From Ruegeria atlantica (GTDB lineage: Bacteria > Pseudomonadota > Alphaproteobacteria > Rhodobacterales > Rhodobacteraceae), in NCBI RefSeq assembly GCF_001458195.1, contig NZ_CYPU01000073.1, positions 1 to 64,000 on the forward strand: 64,000 nucleotides of DNA, read 5' to 3'. Of this stretch, positions 1-8,198 are shown in pieces. Below the pieces are notes generated by a model, which saw nothing but the letters and a program-made list of their open reading frames with translations, searched no databases and was not told the origin of the DNA. The stretch's first letter is position 1. Each line of letters opens with the position of its first letter. The translations under genes were made by a program, and so were the position numbers.

Positions 1-336
1 GGCTGAACTCGTCGATGATGTTCAACGTCCGGAAAGGTTTCCCATCATCGGTGCGACAATGCACGAAGTCATAGCTCCAGACATGATTGCTATGTTGTCG
101 AGCGTCAGGTCTGATACCGCACGCCTGAGCCGCTCATTTTCCTTCTGAAGCCGCCTAAGTTCCTTCAATTGGTCTACACCCATTCCGCCATATTGCTTGC
201 GCCAGCGGTAATAGGTTTGCTCCACAACGCCGATCTGTCTGATCGCATCCAGACGCGGCATCCCTTGCCCCATCAGAACTTCAACCTGCCGCAACTTCGA
301 GACAATTTCTTCCGGCTTCGGTCGCTTGTTTGCCAT
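1..336 (-). pseudogene. IS3-type transposase remnant: OrfA fused out of frame to OrfB
   Basis: The start ATG at 336 follows a GGAGG. OrfA residues 1-60 form the helix-turn-helix DNA-binding domain (KPEEIVSKLRQVEVLMGQG, then QTYYRWRKQYGG). Residues 65-80 form the leucine-zipper-like segment (LKELRRLQKENERLR). Normal OrfA would continue LTLDKLIL..., but here the reading changes after LTLD. Shifting frame from about position 89 leftward gives VWSYDFV and RTLNIIDEFS, which belong to the DDE catalytic domain of OrfB. An internal deletion of several hundred bases explains this. It is almost certainly non-functional. Confidence 0.75.
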
Positions 337-393
337 TCTTGGTCCTCCGTTTCCTAATCTTAACGGTGGGCCCATTCAAATGGGGAGGCTCAG
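1..393 (-). mobile_element. Truncated, internally deleted IS3-family insertion sequence
   Basis: The minus strand carries the start of an IS3-type element (IS407-like OrfA). A probable terminal TG...CCCC end is near position 393 (minus strand reads TGAGCCTCCCC), followed by a Shine-Dalgarno GGAGG and OrfA from 336. After OrfA residues ending DLTLD the sequence jumps, around positions 88-97, into an OrfB-like stretch (NHVWSYDFVHCRTDDGK, another frame) that continues off the left edge. The OrfA tail and the N-terminal part of OrfB are missing, so the copy cannot encode a normal OrfAB transposase. The element interrupts a serine recombinase gene. The exact end and any target duplication cannot be confirmed, because the other end lies outside the window. 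Confidence 0.75.
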
Positions 394-1238
394 CAACGTC
401 CCGACGGTCGGCTCGGCGCCTGCTGGACGGGCTGCTCTTTGATTCCGTAGGTCGTCCAATGCGCACGACCTACGCCATCAAGTCGACCCGTTTGGGCGGA
501 ATAGCCCAATCACGGCGGTACTGGTATTATACGTCAAAATCATCCTGCTCAGACGACCAAGGCAGTATCGAACAACTTCCCGCCGGAGAAGTCGAGCGGT
601 TGGTTCTGAGTGGGCTCAAGAACCACCTGGACGATCAGTCATGGCTGACCCACCAGATCAGATCGGTAGTCGATTTGGATCCGTCTTCGATCACAAAGAT
701 TCTCCGTGCAGCGGATTCTCTGAGAAACCAGATTGTCGATGAGGGTGAACACCCAGATGCACAGCGTCTCAACGGCTTGGTTGATCGCATTGATTTATCA
801 AATGGACAGTTTTGCGTTCGGTTGAATCTGGGCGCGTTACTGCCCCTTGAGAAAACAAAGCTACCAATCCATGCCGCCTTCGAGGTCCCATTCCAGAAGC
901 GTCAGGCTGGACGGGCGAAGCCGATCGTCATTGCCCCGCCCGATGCACCGCAGCCAGACCAAGACCTCATCAACCTTGTCGCTGATGCGAGGAGATGGGG
1001 CGGCGAGTTGCTGGAAGGCAAGTCCAGCACCGTCCGCCAGATTGAAGACGGCGAAGGGCTCCGAAGTGGATCGGTTAGTCGCATCCTGCCGCTTGCCTGG
1101 CTGGCACCGGATATCTCAACGGCCATTCTCGAAGGCCGTCAGCCACAACATCTCACAGCAAAGAAGTTGCGTAGCCTTCCGGAACTGCCGCTGGACTGGC
1201 ATGAACAGCGGAAGATTCTGGGCTTTCCGCATCAATAG
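394..1238 (+). pseudogene. Large serine recombinase, C-terminal fragment interrupted by the IS
   Basis: The plus-strand frame from the IS end to the stop at 1238 encodes about 280 residues resembling the C-terminal half of large serine site-specific recombinases: the zinc-ribbon region (LLDGLLFDSVGRPM, then RYWYYTSKS), a PAGEVERLVLSGL helix, and the characteristic tail PLAWLAPDISTAILEGRQP ... LPLDWHEQRKILGF. The N-terminal resolvase catalytic domain with its serine is absent. The paired zinc-ligand cysteines of the ribbon are not evident, so this part may be degenerate. It is read as a recombinase gene cut by the IS insertion and therefore inactive. Its neighbour is tRNA-Tyr, a plausible old integration site. 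Confidence 0.7.
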
Positions 1239-1424
1239 AGCATCTAGGCCTGCCCCAAGACCTCACGCGCGAATGCTCCGCTGAGACTTCGGACGAAATC
1301 GCGCCGAAATGGCCCAGATCAGAGACAATACGTGAGGTCTCGGCCGTCACCGCCCCTCGTAACTCACGGAAAATTAAAAACTATCCAGGGAAGGTGTGTC
1401 TGGTATGGTTTTGTGGAGACTGAG

Positions 1425-1508
1425 TGGTGGGCGACCCTGGAATCGAACCAGGCGTGCGTCTCCGCGAGGGAGTTACAGTCCCCTGCCACACCTTGCGGCC
1501 TGTCGCCC
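1425..1508 (-). tRNA. tRNA-Tyr (anticodon GTA)
   Basis: On the minus strand the acceptor arms GGGCGAC (from 1508) and GTCGCCC pair perfectly, followed by discriminator A and an encoded CCA (1425-1427). The anticodon loop reads CTGTAAC (GTA). A long variable arm (CCTCGCGGAGA region) marks it as type II. The T-arm is GGTTCGATTCC. The 3' end points at the recombinase/IS remnant, which is consistent with past integration next to the tRNA. Confidence 0.95.
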
Positions 1509-1624
1509 ACTGTCAGGCGTTGCACCTGACGTGGAGGCGTGATTACTAGCGCCTTGAAGAAGCGTCAACAGGAAAATTTGGCTTTGACGCAGGAAACCGA
1601 ATTCCCGGCCCGGAGGCCCAAGAA

Positions 1625-2398
1625 ATGAAGAAACCCAAGTGGGTCGTTGAAAAGGAACAAGCACGCAAAGCTGCGGCGTCTGAAACCGTTTGGCTGTTCG
1701 GTTTCCATGCCGTTCGGGATGCTTTGATGAACCCGAACCGACAGAAACTGAAACTGATTGTGACGCGGAACGCACGGGATAAACTGGCAGAAGCGATTGA
1801 ATTTGCAGGGATTGAGGCCGAAATGGTCGATCCGCGAAAATTCACCGCGCCCATTGATCCCGGTTCAGTCCATCAGGGGGCTGCACTTGAGGTCAAGCCG
1901 CTGGATTGGGGCGGGCTGGCTGAAAATTGCATTGGGCGTGAGCATCCCAGGGTCATTTTATTGGACCGCGTTACCGACCCGCACAATGTTGGGGCGATTC
2001 TTCGCTCGGCCGAAGTGCTTGGAGCCAGTGCCGTGATCGGTACGCGACACCATTCGGCCCCGGAAACCGGAGCGCTGGCCAAAACCGCGAGTGGAGCACT
2101 GGAGCGTCAGCCCTATCTGCGCGTGCGCAATCTGGCGGATACCATTGTCGAGCTGCAGAACATGGGCTTTCTGGTATTGGGTCTGGACGGTGAGGCCGAA
2201 CAAACCATCGAGACGGCGTTGGGCGGCAAACTTGATCAACCTGTCGCGTTGGTGCTGGGGGCCGAAGGACCCGGCCTGCGGCAAAAGACCAAGGAAACTG
2301 TCAATCAACTGGTGAAAATCGACGCAGCCGGTGGGTTTGGTTCTCTCAACGTCTCAAATGCTGCCGCAATTGCCTTATATGCTTCAAGGCATCGATAG
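1625..2398 (+). CDS. rlmB: 23S rRNA (guanosine-2'-O-)-methyltransferase RlmB (TrmH/SpoU family)
   Basis: A 257-residue SPOUT methyltransferase that 2'-O-methylates a guanosine in 23S rRNA using S-adenosylmethionine; it acts in the cytoplasm on the ribosome. An N-terminal substrate-binding region (WLFGFHAVRDALMNPNRQK) precedes the knotted SPOUT domain. SPOUT motif 1 is VTDPHNVGAILRSAEVLGA, motif 2 is LVLGAEGPGLRQKT and motif 3 is SLNVSNAAAIALY. Length and domain order are typical for the family. A GGAGG lies about ten bases before the ATG. RlmB is the best guess; a related TrmH-type tRNA or rRNA methylase is the alternative. Confidence 0.88.
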   Translation: MKKPKWVVEKEQARKAAASETVWLFGFHAVRDALMNPNRQKLKLIVTRNARDKLAEAIEFAGIEAEMVDPRKFTAPIDPGSVHQGAALEVKPLDWGGLAENCIGREHPRVILLDRVTDPHNVGAILRSAEVLGASAVIGTRHHSAPETGALAKTASGALERQPYLRVRNLADTIVELQNMGFLVLGLDGEAEQTIETALGGKLDQPVALVLGAEGPGLRQKTKETVNQLVKIDAAGGFGSLNVSNAAAIALYASRHR

Positions 2399-2693
2399 AC
2401 AGGAGAGAGCCATTACCAGCCCGACCAAAATCGCTACTTGCTGTTACTGCGGAACGCGCGCTGCGTTGGTTCTGAAGGGGAAGCAACGCCACGAACTCAG
2501 CTGCTCTAGCTGCGGTGCCCCTTTGCATGACCTCAAGATGGTTCCCAAGCGCAAGCTGAGCAATGACAAGCCAAAGCGCGACGGCTACAAAACCGCTGCC
2601 GCATACAAGTCCAAAAAGAAAAAGAAGAAAAAGGGGATTTTTGCGCGCGTCATTGATGAAGCATGGGATGTGGTCGAGGATATCTTTGACTGA
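2379..2693 (+). CDS. Small zinc-ribbon protein with a lysine-rich tail
   Basis: Hypothetical protein of about 104 residues. Two CxxC pairs (CCYCGTRAALVL ... LSCSSCGAPL) form a zinc ribbon. A basic segment with a run of seven lysines (SKKKKKKKG) follows, and the acidic C-terminus reads VIDEAWDVVEDIFD. The ATG used here overlaps the end of rlmB and has no clear ribosome-binding site. A good AGGAG lies six bases before an ATT codon at 2412, which would give a 93-residue protein starting just before SPTKIATCCYC. The conserved part begins at the zinc ribbon in either case. The overlap suggests cotranscription with rlmB. Function unknown; the basic stretch hints at nucleic-acid binding. Confidence 0.7.
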   Translation: MLQGIDRQERAITSPTKIATCCYCGTRAALVLKGKQRHELSCSSCGAPLHDLKMVPKRKLSNDKPKRDGYKTAAAYKSKKKKKKKGIFARVIDEAWDVVEDIFD

Positions 2694-2797
2694 CGTGGGA
2701 TAATGCGACACGAGCGTTCACAACCGCGTTAATAGGGGTGTTTCGCGCGACAAAAGATTGCATTTTGATAACCTGAATTTGTAATCCTGAGCATGTG

Positions 2798-3250
2798 ATG
2801 CCAATCAAACATTTCATACTTGGCGCGATAGCCGCCGTTGCCCTTCTTCCTGCCGCTCATGCACAGGACATGCCCGTCTTCTATGAGGCGGACGGTGCCG
2901 TCATGGCCGGCTATGACCCCGTCTCATATTTTCTTGAGGAAACGCCGGTCCGCGGATTGCCAGAATATTCTGTGATCTGGAAAGGGGCCGAGTGGCATTT
3001 CGCCTCGGCCGAGAATCGCGATCTGTTTGAAAGCAATCCTCGCGCCTTTTCCCCTCAGTTCGGGGGCTACTGCGCCTATGCCATGGCGCAAGGTATCTTA
3101 AAAAGCACCGATCCGATGCTTTGGGACATGGTGGAAGGCCGGCTGTACCTGACCCACTCGCCTGAGATTGAGCAGCTCTGGCGCGGAGATCGTGCAGAAT
3201 ACATTCACATGGCCGAGGAAAACTGGCCTGTGGTGCTGTATCAAGACTAG
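2798..3250 (+). CDS. Exported YHS domain-containing protein
   Basis: 150 residues. The signal peptide (MPIKHFILGAIAAVALLPAAHAQ) is cleaved after about residue 23, so the product is periplasmic. The rest is a YHS-type fold: DGAVMAGYDPVSYFLE, then FASAENRDLFESNPRAFSPQFGGYCAYAMAQG and the tail LYLTHSPEIEQLWR. YHS domains are small, often metal- or cofactor-linked modules of uncertain role. A GTG three bases upstream is the alternative start; the ATG is preferred because it begins the signal peptide cleanly. No obvious operon partner. Confidence 0.8.
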   Translation: MPIKHFILGAIAAVALLPAAHAQDMPVFYEADGAVMAGYDPVSYFLEETPVRGLPEYSVIWKGAEWHFASAENRDLFESNPRAFSPQFGGYCAYAMAQGILKSTDPMLWDMVEGRLYLTHSPEIEQLWRGDRAEYIHMAEENWPVVLYQD

Positions 3251-3390
3251 GCGAATTTCCGCTTTCTTCGGGCTGTCATCACAAAAATGCGACGCCCCTC
3301 TTTTTTTCTCTGAACTTATGCCTAAATGCCACAGTGACCGCGGAACGGAACTGCCGCGGGTCATTTCACTGTCCCTCGTTCCAACAACTG

Positions 3391-3420
3391 GCGCTCAGGT
3401 TTGACCTGAGCGCTTTTTTC
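3391..3420 (+). terminator. Intrinsic terminator
   Basis: A perfect 10-bp stem (GCGCTCAGGT / ACCTGAGCGC) with a 3-base loop is followed directly by six T residues. It lies downstream of the YHS gene and just before the CoA-binding protein gene, so it ends transcription of the upstream unit. Confidence 0.88.
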
Positions 3421-3448
3421 TTTGCTGCGCCAAATCTAGGGTGGCCGC

Positions 3449-3919
3449 ATGGCGAATTACACAGACCCATTCCTGAAAGACATCCTGCGTCGCACCAAGG
3501 TGATTGCCGTGGTGGGCGTTTCGATGAACCCGGTGCGGCCCAGCTATTATGTCGCCCGGCATCTTTCACTTAAGGGATACGCGGTGATCCCGGTGAACCC
3601 AGGTCATGCCGGGAAAGTACTTTTCGGGCAGACCGTTCGCGCGTCTTTGTCTGAGATTACTCAGCCGGTCGATATGGTTGACATCTTTCGCCGTTCCGAA
3701 GCTGTTCCGCCAATAGTCAACGAAACGCTGTCTTCTTTTCCCGACCTACGCACGATCTGGATGCAGATCGGCGTGGAACACCTCGAAGCTGCAATCAAAG
3801 CACAGGCGCGCGGCGTGGATGTGGTGATGAACCGTTGCCCTAAAATCGAGTATCAGCGCCTGTTTGGCGAGCTGCGCATGGGTGGATTCGCGACCGGAGT
3901 GATTTCTTCCAGACTGTGA
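3449..3919 (+). CDS. CoA-binding domain protein (YccU type)
   Basis: 156 residues with a Rossmann-like CoA_binding_2 domain. The glycine loop VVGVSMNPVRPSYYVARHL is followed by KGYAVIPVNPGHAGKVLFG, a pattern shared with E. coli YccU and succinyl-CoA synthetase alpha N-termini. The central helix VDMVDIFRRSEAVPPIV and the C-terminal VVMNRCPKIEYQRL are also typical. It is a stand-alone binding module; the biological role is not established for the family. It is preceded by an intrinsic terminator, so it likely has its own promoter, and it converges with the minus-strand lipoprotein gene. Confidence 0.85.
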   Translation: MANYTDPFLKDILRRTKVIAVVGVSMNPVRPSYYVARHLSLKGYAVIPVNPGHAGKVLFGQTVRASLSEITQPVDMVDIFRRSEAVPPIVNETLSSFPDLRTIWMQIGVEHLEAAIKAQARGVDVVMNRCPKIEYQRLFGELRMGGFATGVISSRL

Positions 3920-3922
3920 AGG

Positions 3923-4498
3923 TTAGCCGCCGACATACGGCAGCAATTCCCCGTATTGTTCCTGGCGGCGCTTTTCCAGAACAACGCTTCGGGGCACCCA
4001 CTCATACTTGGTGTCTTCCACCAAGGACGACCAGAACAGAACACCGCCGTATCGCCATGGGTCCAGCACCACGCCGTCATACATCGTCTCACCCTTGCGG
4101 CTGATGATGGCTGTGCTGTGGTCGATTCTGAACTGGTTGTCCGCATTTGCTATCGCACGGTGCAAGTCCAGCGTCCGGAAGTTCTCTTGCTTCAGCCGAC
4201 GTTCGATATCCTCGGCCCAATGCCAACACAGCCCACGCGGGCGTAGACCCTTGTTGACCTTGGCATTGTGGATCAGCGGAGGGTCAGTAATTTCGTATTC
4301 CTGAACCAGCTGCGCAGTATAGGAATAGGCGATGCGGGCCGCGCGGTCGGCTTCTTCGGGGTCGATGTCGGGACCAAGGCTGCGGATTTCCGTTGCCAGT
4401 CTGTGAACTTCATCACCGGTCGAGCGCGGCGGTGCCGAACACGCGGTAATCATCACAAGCGAAAGCAAAGCCATTACACTGGCAAGAGCCCTGGTCAT
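3923..4498 (-). CDS. Putative lipoprotein with a transglutaminase/papain-like Cys-His-Asp pattern
   Basis: 191 residues. The signal sequence ends in a lipobox (LVMITAC, Cys at about residue 20), so it is probably anchored in the outer or inner membrane. The start is placed at the ATG that opens the signal peptide rather than nine codons earlier. The mature part contains GLCWHWAEDIERRL, then FRIDHSTAIISRKG and GVVLDPWRYGG. The order Cys, His, Asp with these flanks resembles transglutaminase-like cysteine peptidase folds. That function is my inference; no family name can be assigned from sequence alone. Confidence 0.7.
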   Translation of the reverse strand: MTRALASVMALLSLVMITACSAPPRSTGDEVHRLATEIRSLGPDIDPEEADRAARIAYSYTAQLVQEYEITDPPLIHNAKVNKGLRPRGLCWHWAEDIERRLKQENFRTLDLHRAIANADNQFRIDHSTAIISRKGETMYDGVVLDPWRYGGVLFWSSLVEDTKYEWVPRSVVLEKRRQEQYGELLPYVGG

Positions 4499-4570
4499 TC
4501 CTGCGTTCCTCGGTCGGTCCCACACTGATCCCTGACTATATAGGGCAGAGCGGCAGGACGGAACCCGCGC

Positions 4571-4888
4571 TTAGGTCTTTGGGCGTGATGCCTTTTCTGC
4601 GATTCCGCTTGTGCCCTGGCGTTGGGCCAACTCGGTCAAAACGTCATCCAGCGCCACGTCCCGCGCGGCCAGCATGACCAACAGGTGATAGAGGACATCC
4701 GCAGCCTCGGCGGTCAGCTTGTCTTTGTCGCCTTTGACGGCTTCGATGATGGCCTCAACAGCCTCTTCCCCGAACTTCTCGGCACATTTCTCTGGCCCCT
4801 TGGCCAACAGTTTTGCGGTCCAGCTAGAGTCGGGCTCGGCACCTTTGCGGGTCTCAATTGTCGCGGCCAGATGGTGCAGGATGTTCAT
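4571..4888 (-). CDS. hisE: Phosphoribosyl-ATP pyrophosphatase HisE
   Basis: 105 residues, an all-helical MazG-like enzyme for the second step of histidine synthesis (PR-ATP to PR-AMP). The metal-binding helices are visible as [14 protein letters not shown] and [18 protein letters not shown]. It is a stand-alone HisE, not fused to HisI, as is usual in alphaproteobacteria. Its start codon overlaps the hisF stop by four bases (ATGA), so the two are translationally coupled and hisE is last in the unit. Confidence 0.95.
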   Translation of the reverse strand: MNILHHLAATIETRKGAEPDSSWTAKLLAKGPEKCAEKFGEEAVEAIIEAVKGDKDKLTAEAADVLYHLLVMLAARDVALDDVLTELAQRQGTSGIAEKASRPKT

Positions 4889-5646
4889 GTCAGCCTCATG
4901 GGGATGCCAGCCGCAGACATGTGTTCTTTGGCCTCGCGGATAGTGTATTCGCCGAAATGGAAGATCGAGGCCGCCAGCACGGCACTGGCTCCGCCTTCTG
5001 TCACACCCTCGACCAGATGATCCAAGTTGCCTACGCCGCCAGAAGCAATCACCGGCACGTCCACCGCGTCCGAGATCGCGCGGGTCAGCGGCAGATTGAA
5101 ACCTGCCTTGGTGCCGTCGCGATCCATTGAGGTCAAAAGGATTTCGCCAGCCCCTTTGGCGACAACGGTTTTGGCGAACTCAACCGCGTTGATACCGGTC
5201 GGCTTGCGGCCACCGTGGGTGAAGATCTCCCATTTGCCTGGGCTTGTTGTTTTTGCGTCGATGGCACACACAATACACTGGCTGCCGAACTGATCGGCAG
5301 CTTCTGCGATGACATCCGGATTGGCGACTGCGGCCGAATTGAAGCTGACCTTGTCGGCGCCTGCCAGCAACAGCGCACGCACGTCGTCCTTGGTGCGGAC
5401 ACCTCCGCCGACCGTCAGCGGAACAAAGCATTGTTTTGCCGTGCGCTGAACCACATCGAACATGGTGCCACGATTTTCATGGGTGGCATGAATGTCCAGG
5501 AAACAGATCTCATCCGCGCCTGCTGCGTCATAGGCTTTGGCCGACTCTACAGGATCGCCCGCGTCACGCAGGCTAACGAAATTGACACCTTTGACAACAC
5601 GGCCATCGGCGACATCCAGACAGGGAATGATACGGGTTTTCAGCAT
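4885..5646 (-). CDS. hisF: Imidazole glycerol phosphate synthase cyclase subunit HisF
   Basis: 253 residues, a (beta/alpha)8 barrel. With HisH it converts PRFAR plus glutamine-derived ammonia to IGP and AICAR. Catalytic Asp11 is in [16 protein letters not shown] and the second catalytic Asp is in [12 protein letters not shown]. The phosphate-binding loops are [11 protein letters not shown] and [11 protein letters not shown]. Its partner hisH lies about 2.5 kb away on the same strand, with hisA between them. It overlaps hisE. Confidence 0.96.
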   Translation of the reverse strand: MLKTRIIPCLDVADGRVVKGVNFVSLRDAGDPVESAKAYDAAGADEICFLDIHATHENRGTMFDVVQRTAKQCFVPLTVGGGVRTKDDVRALLLAGADKVSFNSAAVANPDVIAEAADQFGSQCIVCAIDAKTTSPGKWEIFTHGGRKPTGINAVEFAKTVVAKGAGEILLTSMDRDGTKAGFNLPLTRAISDAVDVPVIASGGVGNLDHLVEGVTEGGASAVLAASIFHFGEYTIREAKEHMSAAGIPMRLT

Positions 5647-6491
5647 ACCGGCGTCCTTTGTTGGCGCACCTGTATCGGCAAAACCCCGCCTTTTCCAGTA
5701 CCGTTGGGGCGCGTTGCGGAAAATGGCGGGGTCAATTGGCCCTTTGAAGCAGAATGTCTGCCGATTGGAAGTAAACGTAAGCTAGGTATTTGGGCATAAT
5801 CTTTAGATAACTTGAGCGTGGACAGTAGATTAGCCTTGTCGTTCGTCCACGGCTCATTCTCATTTGAGACCACGGGCTGCCATTTTATTGCTGTGGACAA
5901 AGCCATCGACCCTGTACTGATCGGGGCTGAGAATCACCGCGTGGGTTTTTTGCGGGCCAAAATTGCACAACGCAAGGAGGCCGCTTTTCGCGATCATTCT
6001 ACCAATGATGACAATCCAGATGGACCACAGGTTGTTGGTCGCATTGGTTACGCAGAAGGAGGCTTCCAGCATAGGAAACACCAGAAGAGTAAGTAATGAT
6101 CCCACTTTAACAGCGCTGTTGAGGAAATGGGGAGCGTCTTCCGCAGGACCACAGGACCACAAAACCATGGGTGAAGCACCGGCGCATACCCAGGAGGAAG
6201 GGCAATTTTTAGTCCAATGCACTGAGGAAGCAACTTAAGGGACCGTGGCACAGTCGAGTTTCCTGCTCGAGTTCGTTTTCGAACTATTGACAAATTTAAA
6301 GCGAGCTTGGGTTGAGCAGGGTAAAACACATGTCAAATGGCGTTATTACTCTCAAGTGTGGGATGGTCCGCAGCGTGTGTGACACCGTAAAAATCAGGTG
6401 CGCGGCAAGGCTTCGCCGATGCCGAGGATGTGATTGCAAGTTCGCGAAAAGCTGAGACAATTTGGATGAAATTTACAGAAGGAAACCCGAT
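5647..6491. other. Long intergenic stretch upstream of hisF with no firm gene
   Basis: About 845 bases between the divergently placed hisF and DUF302 genes. Base composition drops below that of the neighbouring genes. The only suggestive frame is a minus-strand one ending at 5860 (described separately). A perfect small palindrome AGTTCG-TTTT-CGAACT lies near 6270-6285, and a repeated AGGACCAC near 6144-6160. I see no tRNA, clear promoter pair or terminator. It may hold the hisF promoter and remnants of a lost gene. Confidence 0.5.
5860..6222 (-). CDS. Doubtful small membrane protein reading frame
   Basis: The frame contains two hydrophobic stretches (SAVKVGSLLTLLVFPMLEA and NNLWSIWIVIIGRM), then IAKSGLLALCNFGP and a polar tail. 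The middle part reads like a genuine protein, but the N-terminal third does not. There is no convincing ribosome-binding site, and a start nearer an internal ATG at about residue 19 (MVLWSCGP) is equally possible. It may be a decayed gene. Unrecognised; listed only so the region is not read as empty. Confidence 0.2.
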   Translation of the reverse strand: MHWTKNCPSSWVCAGASPMVLWSCGPAEDAPHFLNSAVKVGSLLTLLVFPMLEASFCVTNATNNLWSIWIVIIGRMIAKSGLLALCNFGPQKTHAVILSPDQYRVDGFVHSNKMAARGLK

Positions 6492-6938
6492 ATGCGAAAT
6501 CTGATATTGGCAATAATTTTGACTTTTGGAGGGGCGATGTCCGCCATGGCTGACGACATCATCAAGGTAAACACGAACAAATCGGTGCAAGAGGCGTTGG
6601 ACGCGCTAGAAGCTGCCGTTGGCAATGCGGGCGCGACCGTCTTTGCACGCGTCGATCATGCAGCTGGTGCGGAAAAGGTCGGTCTGACCATCCCCGCCAA
6701 TCAGGTTCTGATCTTTGGCAACCCGGCACTGGGTACACCCGCGATGCAGATTGATCCGCGCGCCGGGCTTTTCCTGCCGCTCAAAGTGCAGGCATACGAA
6801 GACGAGACTGGGCAAGTCTGGCTGGCCTATGAGGACCCAAAAGAGACGATGGATGAGCTCGACGAAGTCGCGAAATCACCTGTCATCGAAAAGATGCGCG
6901 GTGCGCTTGCCAAGCTGACTTCGGTTGCGGCCGAGTGA
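6492..6938 (+). CDS. Exported DUF302 domain protein
   Basis: 148 residues. The signal peptide (MRNLILAIILTFGGAMSAMA) directs it to the periplasm. The mature part matches the DUF302 pattern: KSVQEALDALEAAVGNAGATVFARVDHAAGAEKVGL, then LIFGNPALGTPAM and LPLKVQAYEDETGQVWLAYEDP. The start at 6492 is preceded by AGAAGGAAA and begins the signal peptide. The stop is directly adjacent to that of convergent hisA. DUF302 proteins are small and of unproven function. Confidence 0.88.
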   Translation: MRNLILAIILTFGGAMSAMADDIIKVNTNKSVQEALDALEAAVGNAGATVFARVDHAAGAEKVGLTIPANQVLIFGNPALGTPAMQIDPRAGLFLPLKVQAYEDETGQVWLAYEDPKETMDELDEVAKSPVIEKMRGALAKLTSVAAE

Positions 6939-7658
6939 TCAGCTTAAGGCGCGAATGGCCTCGGAAAGGTCAATCGCGCCATCATAAAGCGCCCGGCCCG
7001 AGATCGCGCCGTCCAATGCCACGCCACAATCACGCAGGGCGATCAGATCATCCAGCGAACTGACCCCACCAGAGGCGATGACCGGGATTGAAACCGCGCG
7101 GGCCAAATCTGCCGTAGCCCGGATGTTCGGCCCCTGCATCGCCCCGTCGCGATTAATGTCGGTATAGATGATGGCCGCAACGCCTGCGTCCTCGAAACTG
7201 CGGGCCAGATCGGTGACCTTCACGTTGGTCTCTTCGGCCCAGCCCTTGGTGGCCACCATGCCGTCGCGCGCATCGATGCCAACAGCAACTTTGCCAGGAA
7301 ATTCCTTGGCAGCCTCACGCACCAGATTGGGGTTTTCGACCGCCACGGTGCCCAGAATCACGCGCGCCAGACCTTTGTCGATCCATGTCTCGATCGTGGA
7401 CATGTCGCGAATGCCACCGCCCAACTGCGCGGGCACGTTGCATTCTCTCAGGATCGCTTCAACCGGGGCGGCGTTGACCGGCTCACCCGCGAAAGCGCCG
7501 TTCAGATCCACGAGGTGCAGCCATTCACAGCCTGCCTCGACAAAAGCACGGGCCTGTGCCGCCGGGTTTTCGTTGAACACCGTTGCCTTATCCATTTCAC
7601 CACGCAGCAGGCGCACGGCCTCTCCGTCTTTGAGGTCGATGGCGGGGTAGAGGATCAT
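6939..7658 (-). CDS. hisA: ProFAR isomerase HisA
   Basis: 239 residues, (beta/alpha)8-barrel isomerase that opens the ribose of ProFAR to give PRFAR, the substrate of HisF-HisH. Asp8 in [17 protein letters not shown] is the general base and the partner Asp is in [16 protein letters not shown]. The phosphate loops are [12 protein letters not shown] and [11 protein letters not shown]. The longer frame upstream is rejected because family members start [10 protein letters not shown]. The gene lies between hisF and hisH but is separated from each by a plus-strand gene. Confidence 0.96.
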   Translation of the reverse strand: MILYPAIDLKDGEAVRLLRGEMDKATVFNENPAAQARAFVEAGCEWLHLVDLNGAFAGEPVNAAPVEAILRECNVPAQLGGGIRDMSTIETWIDKGLARVILGTVAVENPNLVREAAKEFPGKVAVGIDARDGMVATKGWAEETNVKVTDLARSFEDAGVAAIIYTDINRDGAMQGPNIRATADLARAVSIPVIASGGVSSLDDLIALRDCGVALDGAISGRALYDGAIDLSEAIRALS

Positions 7659-7792
7659 GTCAGGCGGCCCTATATCTGATTTGTTCGCGCGGGATATCGC
7701 ACATGCGGGGCAGGGGATGCAACGCGACGCCAAGTCAATCTTGCCGGAATTGCCCAGCCGGGCCAGACTGAGCAGAAATAAGGGAGGAAATC

Positions 7793-8194
7793 ATGAAAAC
7801 ATTCACACTTGCAGCCGGGTTTGCGGTATTGGCCAGCGCTGCTTTTGCAGCCGATCCGGTTGACGGTCTTTGGAAGACTCAGCCCGGGGATACCGGTGGG
7901 TATCTACACGTTTCGATTTCGGAATGCGGCAGCGCGATTTGTGGCACCATCGACACCGCCTTTGACAAAGACGGTAATGAGCAGCTGGCGTATGAAAACC
8001 TCGGCAAGCAGATCATCTGGGATATGGTGCCTGATGGCGGCGGAAGCTATGGCGGCGGTAAGATCTGGGCCCCAGACCGGGACAAGACCTACAGCTCGAA
8101 AATGACACTGGACAGCCAGAACAAGCTGACTGTCAAAGGCTGCGCTGTGGGCGGTCTGGTGTGTCGCGGGCAGGATTGGACCCGGGTTCAGTAA
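7793..8194 (+). CDS. Exported DUF2147 domain protein
   Basis: 133 residues with a clear signal peptide (MKTFTLAAGFAVLASAAFA). The mature domain begins DPVDGLWKTQPGD and carries SECGSAICGTIDTAFD, then KIWAPDRDKTYSSKMTLD and the tail VKGCAVGGLVCRGQDWTRVQ, the lipocalin-like beta pattern of DUF2147. Cysteines 43, 47, and two near the C-terminus could form disulphides. A strong GGGAGGAAA ribosome site precedes the ATG. It sits on the plus strand between hisA and hisH, so it is not part of a his operon. Confidence 0.87.
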   Translation: MKTFTLAAGFAVLASAAFAADPVDGLWKTQPGDTGGYLHVSISECGSAICGTIDTAFDKDGNEQLAYENLGKQIIWDMVPDGGGSYGGGKIWAPDRDKTYSSKMTLDSQNKLTVKGCAVGGLVCRGQDWTRVQ

Positions 8195-8198
8195 CCGC

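Noticed and set aside
330..393. Reading the recombinase from an ATG at 330
   Set aside because: Positions 330-393 are the IS end read in reverse; this N-terminus (MPFLVLRFLILTVGPF) is not part of the recombinase.
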